This document shows, piece by piece, positions 35,341-43,193 of a stretch of 64,000 bases of DNA. A model generated the notes under the pieces. It was given only the letters and a program-made list of their open reading frames with translations. It had not been told where the DNA came from and did not search any database. The stretch's first letter is position 1. Every line of letters begins with the position of its first letter. The DNA lies in assembly GCF_025506335.1 (NCBI RefSeq), contig NZ_JANZYO010000002.1, positions 420,221-484,220 of the forward strand, given 5' to 3'. The translations under genes and the position numbers were made by a program. This DNA is from Mumia quercus. GTDB lineage: Bacteria; Actinomycetota; Actinomycetes; Propionibacteriales; Nocardioidaceae.

Positions 35341-35850
35341 ATGGCCGAGCACACAGACGACACCGACGTCCCCTGGCTCACCCCGTCCGAGCTCAAGGAC
35401 TGGGTCTCGGTGGTGGCACTGTGCAGCACGCTGCCGTCCGCGCTGGACGCGCAGCTCAAGCGCGACGCAGGACTCAACCTCTTCGAGTACCACATCCTCG
35501 TCCACCTCGACGCCTCGCCGAACGGGATGGTCTCGATGAGCGACCTGGCACTCCTCGCCCAGGGGTCCCTCTCCCGGCTGTCGCACGCGGTAGGACGGCT
35601 CGAGCGTGACGGCCTGGTCCGGCGCGGCGCCTGCAACGAAGTCGGCCGACGCATGGGGGCGGTCCTCACCGATGCCGGACGCGCGCGGCTGGAGGCTGCG
35701 GCCCCCGGTCATGTCCGCGAAGTCCGCAGGAGGGTCGTCGACGTCTTGGACCCGGCTCAGCTCCAGGCGCTGGGTCAGGCGGCACGCGCGGTCGTCGCCG
35801 CGACGTCACCCGAGGCCGCCGAGGTCATCGAGCGGGCCCCGGACCGCTGA
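35341..35850 (+). CDS. MarR-family transcriptional regulator
   Basis: A 169-residue regulator with the MarR winged helix: LNLFEYHILVHLDASPNGMVSMSDLALLAQGSLSRLSHAVGRLERDGLVRR, then the wing RRMGAVLTDAGR. One Cys in the wing region (GACNEVGRR) and one in the N-terminal helix (VALCSTLPS) are candidates for redox or quinone sensing, which would fit the divergent azoreductase, but this is inference. ATG at 35341 lies just past the operator. Confidence 0.92.
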   Translation: MAEHTDDTDVPWLTPSELKDWVSVVALCSTLPSALDAQLKRDAGLNLFEYHILVHLDASPNGMVSMSDLALLAQGSLSRLSHAVGRLERDGLVRRGACNEVGRRMGAVLTDAGRARLEAAAPGHVREVRRRVVDVLDPAQLQALGQAARAVVAATSPEAAEVIERAPDR

Positions 35851-35869
35851 CGCTCGCCGCCGGGCGCCG

Positions 35870-36550
35870 TCAGGACGGCAGCTTGCGGGTGTCGACGAGC
35901 AGTCGGGCGACGGCACGCAGCTTGAGGTTGTGCAGCTGGGAGTAGCGCCGCAGCAGCTCGAACGCGCGGGACTCGTCGAGCTGGTACCGCTCCATCAGGA
36001 TCCCCTGGGCCTGCCCGATCAGCTTGCGCGCGTCGAGGGCGATCTGCAGGTTCTCCTCGCGCTCGGCACGGTGCAGCGCGATCGCCGCGTGCCGGGCGAA
36101 GAGGTGCGCGAACGCGGCGTCGTCCTCGTCGAAGTCGCGCGGGGTCTTCGAGTAGAGGGACACCACGGCGATCCGACGGGACCGCGGCGCCAGGCTCACG
36201 CAGAGCATGCTCGCCACGCCCATCTCCGAGACCGCCTGCGTCCACTGGGGCCACCGCCGCTCATCGCGCAGGTTCCCCGTGCGGAGGGTCTGGTCCCACT
36301 CGTCGCTTCGAGCAGGTCCCTCGCCGAGGGCGACCTGCAGCTCGTCGGCCTTCGTGATGAGATCGTCCGTCGCTGCCACCGTGTCGAGCCGACCCCCGCC
36401 GCGGAGCATCGTCACGCCGCCATAGTCCATCTCGACGGTCTCGCAGAGGTACCGGACGATCTGGTCCGCCGTCTGCTCCGACGACTCTGCCGCATGAAGA
36501 TCTTCCACCAAGTCGACGATCTCGTGGTGATCGAGTGCCTCGTCGGTCAC
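35870..36550 (-). CDS. GAF-ANTAR regulator
   Basis: A 226-residue protein. An N-terminal GAF sensor (about 15-165; ALGEGPARSDEWDQTLRTGN, SLAPRSRRIAVVSLYS) is joined to a C-terminal ANTAR three-helix RNA-binding domain (ARKLIGQAQGILMERYQLDESRAFELLRRYSQLHNLKLRAVARLLV). ANTAR domains bind paired hairpins in mRNA leaders and prevent termination. Both possible starts are GTG (36550 and 36568). It is one of three GAF-ANTAR genes in this window. Confidence 0.9.
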   Translation of the reverse strand: MTDEALDHHEIVDLVEDLHAAESSEQTADQIVRYLCETVEMDYGGVTMLRGGGRLDTVAATDDLITKADELQVALGEGPARSDEWDQTLRTGNLRDERRWPQWTQAVSEMGVASMLCVSLAPRSRRIAVVSLYSKTPRDFDEDDAAFAHLFARHAAIALHRAEREENLQIALDARKLIGQAQGILMERYQLDESRAFELLRRYSQLHNLKLRAVARLLVDTRKLPS

Positions 36551-36707
36551 GTTCGCACCCCCGCGCACCGGATGACGTTCACGATCACGTGAATCGTACG
36601 CGCGAACGGCTCACCAGTCATCTCGGGCACGAAGGGTGCCACCGATGAGTTTCGTCGTGGGGTCGGTCCTCCCTTCGTACGCAGTCCACTGCACCCTGGG
36701 AGCCCAC

Positions 36708-37289
36708 ATGGCCGCGACCTACACGTTCGACGTCGTCTCCACTCTCGACGGCTTCGGCTCGTACGGAGAGGGCGGCGACTGGGGCGGCTACTGGGGCAAG
36801 CACGGCCCCGAGTTCCTCGCGCACCGGCTCGCCCAGTACGAGCAGGAGCAACGGCTGGTCCTCGGGGCCCGCACCTACCGGGAGTTCGTCGAGATGCTCG
36901 GACCGTCTCCCGAAGCACTGAAGGGCGACCCGATCAACGCGCGGATGATGAGCCTCCCGACGACCGTCGTGTCGAGCACGCTCGACGGCCCGCTCGAATG
37001 GCCGCACGCGACGCTCGCCAGCGGCGACGCCGTCGACGTCGTGGCTCGTCTCAAGCAGGAGTCGGACGTGCCGCTGCGCTCCCACGGCAGCCTCTCGATG
37101 AACCACGCGCTGATGGCCTCGGGACTCGTGGACCGCGTGCAGGTCACCGTCTTCCCCGTTCTCACCGGGAGGACGGGGACGGACCCGGTCTTCGCCGGCG
37201 CCGACGACTTCGACCTGGAGCTGCTCGAGAGCCGCACGCTCGACGGCGGCACCGTGGAGCTCGTCTACCGGCCGTCGCTGCACGGGTAG
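36708..37289 (+). CDS. Dihydrofolate-reductase-fold protein, paralog
   Basis: A 193-residue DHFR/RibD-C fold protein, sharing GEGGDWGGYWGK, RTYREFVEML, TTVVSSTLDGPLEWP and SHGSLSMNHALMASGLVDRVQVTVFPVLTG with the protein at 26502-27095. The two differ mostly in a short loop after the YREF helix. It probably reduces an unknown substrate with NADPH. ATG at 36708 follows GGGAG. It ends at a bidirectional terminator. Confidence 0.87.
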   Translation: MAATYTFDVVSTLDGFGSYGEGGDWGGYWGKHGPEFLAHRLAQYEQEQRLVLGARTYREFVEMLGPSPEALKGDPINARMMSLPTTVVSSTLDGPLEWPHATLASGDAVDVVARLKQESDVPLRSHGSLSMNHALMASGLVDRVQVTVFPVLTGRTGTDPVFAGADDFDLELLESRTLDGGTVELVYRPSLHG

Positions 37290-37306
37290 CGGGCTGGCCC
37301 GTCGGA

Positions 37307-37345
37307 CGCACCGGGGGTGCGGTGCGCGGTCGCACCCCCGGTGCG
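37307..37345. terminator. Bidirectional terminator
   Basis: Perfect 15-base arms (CGCACCGGGGGTGCG and CGCACCCCCGGTGCG) around a 9-base loop, exactly between the convergent DHFR-fold and 97-residue protein genes. It should stop transcription from both sides. Confidence 0.8.
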
Positions 37346-37351
37346 ACGTGC

Positions 37352-37645
37352 TCAGGCCCCGGTCTTGGTCACGCCGAACATCAGCACGCGACGATCGATG
37401 TCGTAGAAGACGGTGCCCGTGTTCGTCAGGACGTCCTGCAGGACGTCGGCGTCTTCCGTGCTGACAGTGAGCACCTCCTCCCACGCGCCTTCGTCGAGCA
37501 CCAGCTGCAGCGTCCAGAGACCGTCCTGGCCACCGCCCTCGGCGGCCCAGCTGAACTGGTAGTGGGTGACCTGACGCACCCGCAGGCTGTCGTCGGTCAC
37601 GCGGGTGCCGCCGCCGCTGTTGGCTGCCTTCTTCCTAGGGGGCAT
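37352..37645 (-). CDS. Small hypothetical protein
   Basis: A 97-residue soluble protein (MPPRKKAANSGGGTRVTDDS, then beta-rich VTHYQFSWAAEGGG, LWTLQLVLDEGAWEEVLTVSTEDADVLQDVL, VFYDIDRRVLMFGV). GAGGAGAAGG precedes the start. The basic N-terminal tail could bind nucleic acid. I do not recognise the family. Confidence 0.6.
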   Translation of the reverse strand: MPPRKKAANSGGGTRVTDDSLRVRQVTHYQFSWAAEGGGQDGLWTLQLVLDEGAWEEVLTVSTEDADVLQDVLTNTGTVFYDIDRRVLMFGVTKTGA

Positions 37646-37785
37646 CGCCTTCTCCTCGTCGTCCTGCGCCACGTGCCTGGTGCACCGCGACTCCAGGTGC
37701 GTGTGGTACCCCGACAGACGAGACATACGCGGGCAATTCGGCAAGTGGCCTGTAGGCCCGGCGAGCACGCCAGTACGCTCGCCCC

Positions 37786-38502
37786 ATGGCAGGAGGGCGA
37801 GAGTCCGACGGCGGGTTCGCCGAGCTGGCGCGCTCGCTTCGCGACCAGGCCGACGAGTCCGACACCCTGGACCAGGCCCTCAAGCTCACGGTCGAGACCA
37901 TCGACGGCTGCGACGAGGCTGCGGTGAGCCTCGTCGGGAGAGGCGGCCAGGTCGAGACCCCGCACTCCACCGGGCCGCGAGCGGCGCAGGCCGACCGTCT
38001 GCAGTACACCCTCGGCGAGGGGCCGTGCCTGGACACCATCCGCGACCACGAGACGACGCTCGTGCGCGACCTCGCGACCGACCGGCGGTGGACGAGGTGG
38101 AGCCAGCAGGTCCATCGAGACCTCGGGTTCGGCAGCATCTACTGCTTCCAGCTGTTCACCGCCGCCGACGACTACGGTGCCCTCAACCTCTACTCGGACA
38201 GGGTGGACGCCTTCGACGACAACGACGACGCCGTCGGCTACGCGATGGCCGCCCACATCGCAGTCGCGCTCGCTGCCTCGCGCAAGATCGAGCAGCTCGG
38301 ACGCTCGGTGCAGACACGCACGGTGATCGGTCAGGCGATGGGAATCGTGATGGAACGCTACGGCCTCGACCCGGTGCGCAGCTTCCAGACCCTCCAACGC
38401 GTCTCCAGCGTCACGAACAGGAAGCTCCTCGCGGTGGCCCAGCACGTCGTCGCCACCCGAGAGATCCCCTCCCTGGGCGCCGGCGGGAACCCGGCGGCCT
38501 GA
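37786..38502 (+). CDS. GAF-ANTAR regulator
   Basis: A 238-residue protein. The GAF domain spans ~25-165 (VSLVGRGGQVET, YTLGEGPCLDTIRDHETTLVRDLATDRRW, GALNLYSDRVDAFDDND), then the ANTAR RNA-binding domain (TVIGQAMGIVMERYGLDPVRSFQTLQRVSSVTNRKLLAVAQHVV). The GEGPCLD motif with Cys is typical of GAF sensors in this group. It probably acts as an anti-terminator on a distant leader RNA; no target hairpin is obvious nearby. It is divergent from the 97-residue protein. Confidence 0.9.
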   Translation: MAGGRESDGGFAELARSLRDQADESDTLDQALKLTVETIDGCDEAAVSLVGRGGQVETPHSTGPRAAQADRLQYTLGEGPCLDTIRDHETTLVRDLATDRRWTRWSQQVHRDLGFGSIYCFQLFTAADDYGALNLYSDRVDAFDDNDDAVGYAMAAHIAVALAASRKIEQLGRSVQTRTVIGQAMGIVMERYGLDPVRSFQTLQRVSSVTNRKLLAVAQHVVATREIPSLGAGGNPAA

Positions 38503-38648
38503 CCGCCGAGGGCACGCCCCCGGGGGGCGGCCCGGGCGTCCGCTGTTTTCGAGCCGCCCGGGCCTGGTGCTTGCCCGTTGGCGCCGCCGGCCAAGCATTG
38601 ACCGTCCGGTGCCCAGCGAGGACGCCGCCCACACGGGCAGATGTGCAG

Positions 38649-38683
38649 TCGGCGGGAGCGGACCTGTCATCCGCTCCCGCCGA
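38649..38683. terminator. Hairpin terminator
   Basis: Perfect 14-base arms (TCGGCGGGAGCGGA and TCCGCTCCCGCCGA) with a 7-base loop, 14 bases past the stop of the minus-strand secreted protein. It also lies on the far side of the GAF-ANTAR gene, so it may serve both. The rest of the 194-base gap is GC-rich and empty. Confidence 0.75.
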
Positions 38684-38696
38684 CGGTCGTACGCGC

Positions 38697-39269
38697 TCAG
38701 AACCTCCCGAGCGGACGAGGCGTGGCGTACCCGAAGGTGTCGCCGGCGCTGAACGCGTTCACGCCGAACGTCGCGTTGAGCGCACCCGCAGCCGTCCCGG
38801 TGAGCTGGAGCTTCACCAGGCCGAGCCCCGGGCGGTCGGTCAGGCGGATCTTGAACAGGTCAACCCGTCCGGCGTTGCCGACCGCCGAACCGGTGACCTT
38901 GCCGCTGACCCGCAGCCGGCCGAGATCGATGTTGAACCTGCGGAGCGTGATGTTGGCAGAGCCGGCGGAGAGGCTGATGCCCCCGCTGTGCTTGATGCGG
39001 AGCTTGCCGACCGAGTAGCCCGTGATCGGGAAGCGGGCCGCGAGCGTGCCCTTGTAGGCGAACGCCTTGGCTCCACCCACCGCTGCGGGGGTGATGCCGG
39101 CGCTGCCGATGAGGTCGTACACGGCAGGCGCGACGACGACCTGGGTGTAGCCGACCCGTCGCTTCTGCTCCTGCGCCTGCGCCTGTGCGGGGGATCCCAC
39201 CCCGGTGGCGACCAGTCCGACGACCGCGGCGAACGCCGCGAGAATCCTGATGAACGCACGCTTGGACAT
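38697..39269 (-). CDS. Secreted beta-rich protein, unknown
   Basis: A 190-residue protein with a clear Sec signal (MSKRAFIRILAAFAAVVGLV, then AQA sites near 28-32). The mature part is beta-rich with evenly spaced Gly/Thr/Val (VVVAPAVYDLIGSAGITPAAVGGAKAFAYKGTLAARFPITGYS, IKHSGGISLSAGSANITLRRFNIDLG). The pattern resembles HtaA-like or similar cell-envelope modules, but I cannot confirm a family. There is no sortase motif. GAGGAAG precedes ATG at 39269. The 227 bases upstream hold no gene. Confidence 0.6.
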   Translation of the reverse strand: MSKRAFIRILAAFAAVVGLVATGVGSPAQAQAQEQKRRVGYTQVVVAPAVYDLIGSAGITPAAVGGAKAFAYKGTLAARFPITGYSVGKLRIKHSGGISLSAGSANITLRRFNIDLGRLRVSGKVTGSAVGNAGRVDLFKIRLTDRPGLGLVKLQLTGTAAGALNATFGVNAFSAGDTFGYATPRPLGRF

Positions 39270-39496
39270 GCGGTCACTTCCTCCCTGTCGATGGCGGCCA
39301 GGTTCCTGGCCCACCCTTCCTTCGGTCCGTGGACCCTTAGGGACCGCGTGATTCGGAGGTCGCGACCTCATCGCGCCTCCTCCTCAGCGGTCAGGACGCG
39401 TCCCCTCAGCGTGCAGGCCTGCTGGCCGAGGTCGGGAAGCTCCATGCGAGTGCTTCGGAACCCGTACGGCGACGGATTGCTCCGAATTTCGAGAAG

Positions 39497-40432
39497 TTAG
39501 ACGGGCTCCAGGCTCGTCACCGCGTACGCCGTCGCGGAGGTCTCCGCGCCCGCTCCGCACGTCAGCAGCGCGGGCGGCTGCGCGCTCGCCTCGACCTGCG
39601 CCGTGAGGCGCAGCACCTGGCCGTCGCGGCGGACCTCCACCTCGCACGCCCAGGTCTCGTCCGCCACGGGGTGGCCTGCGACGAATCGGACCGCCTCGGG
39701 CGGCAGCGGGCCGTACCGCTCGTAGACGGCGATGACGGCGGCCTGCCCGTAGGGCGGTGCAGAGGCGACGCCGCGCAGGTGCTCGGGCACGACGGCCCCG
39801 CCGAGATGGCTGCCGACCACGTCGACCGCGTTCTCAGCGTCGAGGTTGCCGTACGTGGTCCCTCCCGGCAGCACGACGACGTTGGCGGCGAACCGGTCGC
39901 CGCCAAGGTGGGAACACTCCCACGTCTCTTCGGGCCATCGTGCGGCCAGCGCGGCGGCGACCGGACGCCCGCGCACAGCGCAGCAGACGTCGTGCCTGCC
40001 GTGGGTGCACACGAGCAGCGTCGTACGAGGTGGGCCGACCGTGTCCGACAGCGGCTCGCCGACCACCGCCGCGGCCTCGCGCAGGTCGAGGCTGTCGCGC
40101 CAGGTCCCCCACACCTGACCGCACGCGGGGTCGTCGTCGATGACCGCCCACCGCCGCACGGCTCCCACCGTCTGACGACCGGGACGCCGGATCATGAGCA
40201 GCCGCGCCTGCGCGGAGCGGGCAGCCTTCGCGAGGGCGCCGAGCACGTCGGGGGCGATCGCGTCGGAGGCGAAGGCGTTGAACGGCCATGGGCCGGGGTG
40301 CTCGATGAGCAACCACCGTCGCGCGGGCGTCGCCGTCGCGACCAACGGGTCACCGCGGCGGCGTGCTGCCGTCGCGCACCGGAACGGCTCCGCGCTCGCA
40401 CCTGCGGGAGGCGTCACCCGCTCAGTCGGCAC
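39497..40432 (-). CDS. Sucrase/ferredoxin-like protein
   Basis: A 311-residue Suc_Fer-like protein. The C-terminal half has the family pattern CTHGRHDVCCAVRGRPVAAAL, WECSHLGGDRFAANVVVLPGG and YGQAAVIAVYERYG; the Cys/His residues suit a thioredoxin-like 2Fe-2S ferredoxin domain. The N-terminal half (FRCATAARRRGDPLVATATPARRWLLIEHPGPW) is also typical. In this locus it could pass electrons to the JmjC oxygenase gene it overlaps, though JmjC enzymes usually need only 2-oxoglutarate, so that is speculative. The start is GTG at 40432 (or 40447). Confidence 0.82.
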   Translation of the reverse strand: MPTERVTPPAGASAEPFRCATAARRRGDPLVATATPARRWLLIEHPGPWPFNAFASDAIAPDVLGALAKAARSAQARLLMIRRPGRQTVGAVRRWAVIDDDPACGQVWGTWRDSLDLREAAAVVGEPLSDTVGPPRTTLLVCTHGRHDVCCAVRGRPVAAALAARWPEETWECSHLGGDRFAANVVVLPGGTTYGNLDAENAVDVVGSHLGGAVVPEHLRGVASAPPYGQAAVIAVYERYGPLPPEAVRFVAGHPVADETWACEVEVRRDGQVLRLTAQVEASAQPPALLTCGAGAETSATAYAVTSLEPV

Positions 40433-41696
40433 GGACCACGACCGCACGCGCGAGCAAGCGACGCGCCAGGTCGTCCCCGAGCCTCGCGGCCGCGCACTCC
40501 CCGTGGTCGAGGAGCTCCCGCACGGCGGCGACGTCGGCTGACCCGAGCGCCACGGTGCCGACGCGGCTCACGAGGCGCGCGCCCCGTTCTCCGTCGGCGT
40601 CTTCCAGGACGGGCTGCAGGTGGTCACGCAGCAGGAGGCGGTCGTCGGCCGCAAGCTCTTGCGCTGCGCGAAGCTGCCGTACGGGGCCGACGGGGGCAGG
40701 ACGCCCCGCTGCTCGCGACGCGGCGGCGAGCCGTTCGGCCACGAGGCTCTCGTCGACGCGCTCCAACGCGGCGGCGAGACGCTCGCGTACGAGGGAGACG
40801 TCGCCGCGGACGTCGTCAACGCTCCCCACATCGAGGCCCGCGGCCAGGGAGGTCCGAACCTCGGGGTCGTCGGCGAGCGCCGACAGGACGGCCGCGACGA
40901 CCTCGTTGGCGACCGCGTGCCGCGTCCAGGCGTGGACACCAAGGGTCAGATGGGTGCTCACGTCGCCGAGGGCGGTGGCCGCGTGCAGGTAGCCGCGCGG
41001 CAGGTAGAGACAGTCACCGGGCCGCAGCACCGTACGGATCAGCGGCGGCTCCTCGGCCCGGAGCCTCACCGCCTCTCGGTGGAGCGTCCACGGCTGGTCG
41101 CGCAGCGGCGACTCGAGGACGGGCCGGTGGATGCGCCACTCCTTCTCGCCGCTGACCTGCAGGACGAACACGTCGTGGACGTCGTAGTGGTCGTCGAACC
41201 CCTGGGACTGCGGCGGCGTGACGTACGCGTTGGCCTGCACGGGGTGCCCGAGCTCGCCGGCCAGGTCGGCGACGAAGCGTACGAGCGGCGGCCACGTCCG
41301 GTGGAGTCCCTGAAGGACGAGCGTGGCCCCGTCGGCGAAGAGCGCGCTGAGCCGCGAGTCGTCCGCCTGGTCACCGATGCCCGCTCCGACGCCGGCGCCC
41401 GCGGTGAAGTCGCGGTTCGGCAACGTCGTCCCGTCCCGGGCGACGCGAAGGAACGGAGTCCGTAGGCCGTTCTCGGACAGCAGGGAGTCGACGGCCGCTT
41501 CGTCGAACAGCTCCTCGAACCGGCCGTCTCGCTCCTCGGCCGTGACCAGCAGCGGCTCGCGTCCCCAGGCGACCTCGGCGAACGTCTCGGCCGAGCAGCC
41601 CAGGAGGCGTTCCAGCGGCCGTCGTGCGTCAGCGTCCCGGCGGTGACCGGGGCGCCCCTCGCTGAGGGACGCCCCGCTCGGGTGAACCGTCGTCAT
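40422..41696 (-). CDS. JmjC/ROXA-type Fe(II) oxygenase
   Basis: A 424-residue cupin-fold oxygenase of the bacterial ribosomal-oxygenase type (YcfD/RoxA, relatives of NO66 and MINA53). The double-stranded beta-helix has the iron ligands H170 and D172 (DDHYDVHDVFVLQVSG) and H238 (LPRGYLHAATAL), with a Thr/Lys-rich strand for 2-oxoglutarate. The C-terminal ~150 residues are helical, as in ROX proteins. Known relatives hydroxylate Arg or His in ribosomal proteins. Here the start overlaps the stop of a repeat-peptide gene by ATGA, so that peptide is the obvious candidate substrate, perhaps at its single His per repeat or at Asp. Confidence 0.85.
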   Translation of the reverse strand: MTTVHPSGASLSEGRPGHRRDADARRPLERLLGCSAETFAEVAWGREPLLVTAEERDGRFEELFDEAAVDSLLSENGLRTPFLRVARDGTTLPNRDFTAGAGVGAGIGDQADDSRLSALFADGATLVLQGLHRTWPPLVRFVADLAGELGHPVQANAYVTPPQSQGFDDHYDVHDVFVLQVSGEKEWRIHRPVLESPLRDQPWTLHREAVRLRAEEPPLIRTVLRPGDCLYLPRGYLHAATALGDVSTHLTLGVHAWTRHAVANEVVAAVLSALADDPEVRTSLAAGLDVGSVDDVRGDVSLVRERLAAALERVDESLVAERLAAASRAAGRPAPVGPVRQLRAAQELAADDRLLLRDHLQPVLEDADGERGARLVSRVGTVALGSADVAAVRELLDHGECAAARLGDDLARRLLARAVVVRAD

Positions 41697-41932
41697 GCGC
41701 CGCCGTCGGCCCCGCCGTCGGCACCGCTGTCGGCGCCACCGTCAGCACCACCGTCGTGGACACCGGGGACACCCTCGGCACCCCCGTCCGCGGGACCCTC
41801 GGCGCCGCCGTCGGCACCGCCGTCGGCACCGCTGTCGGCACCGCCGTCAGCACCACCGTCGTGCACGCCGGGGACGCCCTCGGCACCCCCGTCCGCGGGA
41901 CCTTCCGTGGACTCGGGATCGAACTCGCTCAT
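41693..41932 (-). CDS. Two-repeat Asp/Gly/Ala-rich peptide, candidate precursor
   Basis: A 79-residue peptide: head MSEFDPEST (9 residues), then two identical 35-residue units with no linker, ending in the second unit. Each unit starts EGPADGGAEGVPGVHD and then runs through D-G-G-A repeats with one D-S-G-A variant. Each unit has one His and no Cys, Lys, Arg or aromatic residue. It is strongly acidic and unlikely to fold. The gene has an excellent AAGGAG site and an ATGA overlap with the JmjC oxygenase gene. I suggest it is a precursor modified by that enzyme. The alternative is a low-complexity acidic protein, perhaps calcium-binding. Confidence 0.78.
   Translation of the reverse strand: MSEFDPESTEGPADGGAEGVPGVHDGGADGGADSGADGGADGGAEGPADGGAEGVPGVHDGGADGGADSGADGGADGGA
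41696..41905 (-). repeat. Tandem 105-bp coding repeat, two copies
   Basis: Two head-to-tail 105-base units (41696-41800 and 41801-41905), each coding for one 35-residue peptide unit. They differ at eight bases, every one a third codon position on the coding strand, and every one silent. The encoded peptides are therefore identical. Confidence 0.9.
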
Positions 41933-42059
41933 GGTGATCTCCTTCCGCCCGCGCCACCAGGCGCGCTCGATTGATGTGGGCTCGCTGCGGACAGGTCGCC
42001 CGAAGCTCCATCCTCAGGTGACATTCCCCGGAGCCGCACGTCGAAACCCCTCGTGCACC

Positions 42060-43085
42060 TCAGAGGGTGAGGAGCACCTTCGTGGCGAGCCTCTGGTCCA
42101 TCGCTCGATACCCCTCGGCCGCCTCCTCCAACGGAAGCGTCAAGTCGAACACCCGACCGGGATCGATCGTCCGGTCTTCGATCAGCGAGAGCAGCTCCGG
42201 AAGGAAACGCCGCACGGGGGCGGGGCCGCCGTGCAGGTGCACGCTGCTGAAGAACAACGGAAGCCCCTCCAGCTCGACACCGTGCGAGACGCCGACATAT
42301 CCGACGTAGCCACCCGGTCGCGTCGCTCGGATGGCCTGCCACATCGACTCCTGCGTGCCGACTGCTTCCACGACCCCGTGAGCGCCGTACCCGCCGGTGA
42401 GTGCCACGACCCTCGCCGCGCCGTCGTCCCCGCGCTCCTCGACGACGTCGGTAGCGCCGAACTCGCGCGCCAGCGCCTGCCGCGCGGGGTGGCGGCTGAA
42501 CGCGACGACGCGTTCTGCCCCGAGCTGGCGCGCGGCGAGAACCGCCGAGAGACCGACGGCACCGTCTCCGACGACGGCGATCGTCTTGCCCGGACCGGAC
42601 GCTGCAGCAACCGCTGCGTACCAGCCTGTCCCGAGGACGTCGGAGGCGGCGAGCAGCGAGGGGACGAGGTCGGCGCTCGGCGGCCCGGCGGAGGCGACGA
42701 GGGTGCCGTCGGCCCACGGGATGCGGGCCCGCTCCGCCTGGGTTCCGATCGCCCCCATCATCACCTGGTGGACGCACCGAGACTGATAACCCGCACGGCA
42801 GATCTCGCAGGTGTTGTCGGACGCGACGAAGGAGCCGACGACGAACGCGCCGACGTCGACGCCTCGCACGTCCGGGCCGACCTCTTCGACCACGCCCACG
42901 TACTCGTGACCCATCGGCGCCGGCGTCGCCGCCAGCGACTCGAGCCCGCGGTACGGCCACAGGTCCGAGCCGCAGATGCACGTCGCGGTGACACGGATGA
43001 CGGCGTCGGTCGGCGCGACGATCGTCGGGTCCTCGCGCTCCTCGGTACGCACGTCACCGGCGCCGTACATCATGACTCCGCGCAT
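42060..43085 (-). CDS. Zinc-dependent alcohol dehydrogenase (MDR family)
   Basis: A 341-residue medium-chain dehydrogenase. Catalytic-zinc ligands are visible as C (TCICGSDLW), H-E (PMGHEYVG) and a structural Cys cluster (DNTCEICRAGYQSRCVHQ, one Cys short of the usual four). The NAD(P)-binding loop is TIAVVGDGAVGLSAVLAARQLGAERVVAF. It oxidises an unknown alcohol. ATG at 43085 follows AAGGAG; a longer start (43115) is less likely. It lies 127 bases upstream of the repeat-peptide gene on the same strand, and whether it belongs to that operon is open. Confidence 0.88.
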   Translation of the reverse strand: MRGVMMYGAGDVRTEEREDPTIVAPTDAVIRVTATCICGSDLWPYRGLESLAATPAPMGHEYVGVVEEVGPDVRGVDVGAFVVGSFVASDNTCEICRAGYQSRCVHQVMMGAIGTQAERARIPWADGTLVASAGPPSADLVPSLLAASDVLGTGWYAAVAAASGPGKTIAVVGDGAVGLSAVLAARQLGAERVVAFSRHPARQALAREFGATDVVEERGDDGAARVVALTGGYGAHGVVEAVGTQESMWQAIRATRPGGYVGYVGVSHGVELEGLPLFFSSVHLHGGPAPVRRFLPELLSLIEDRTIDPGRVFDLTLPLEEAAEGYRAMDQRLATKVLLTL

Positions 43086-43193
43086 CGGCGATCTCCTTCG
43101 GCTCGTGCTCGTCACCCGCCGGGGCCAGATCGTCCTTCTAGTCTCCCTGGGGTCGCGGCCACGCGCTCGCCCACCGACGTCGAGGTCTGAGGA

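Noticed and set aside
41693-41932. The peptide as a plain low-complexity artefact of GC-rich DNA
   Set aside because: The strong ribosome-binding site, the ATGA overlap with the oxygenase gene and eight silent-only differences between repeats argue for a real gene.
41643-43190. Long plus-strand open frame running across the repeat peptide and alcohol dehydrogenase genes
   Set aside because: It is the opposite-strand shadow of GC-rich genes; the first part is simple Pro/Ser/Ala repeats from the D-G-G-A codons, and it has no sensible start or family.
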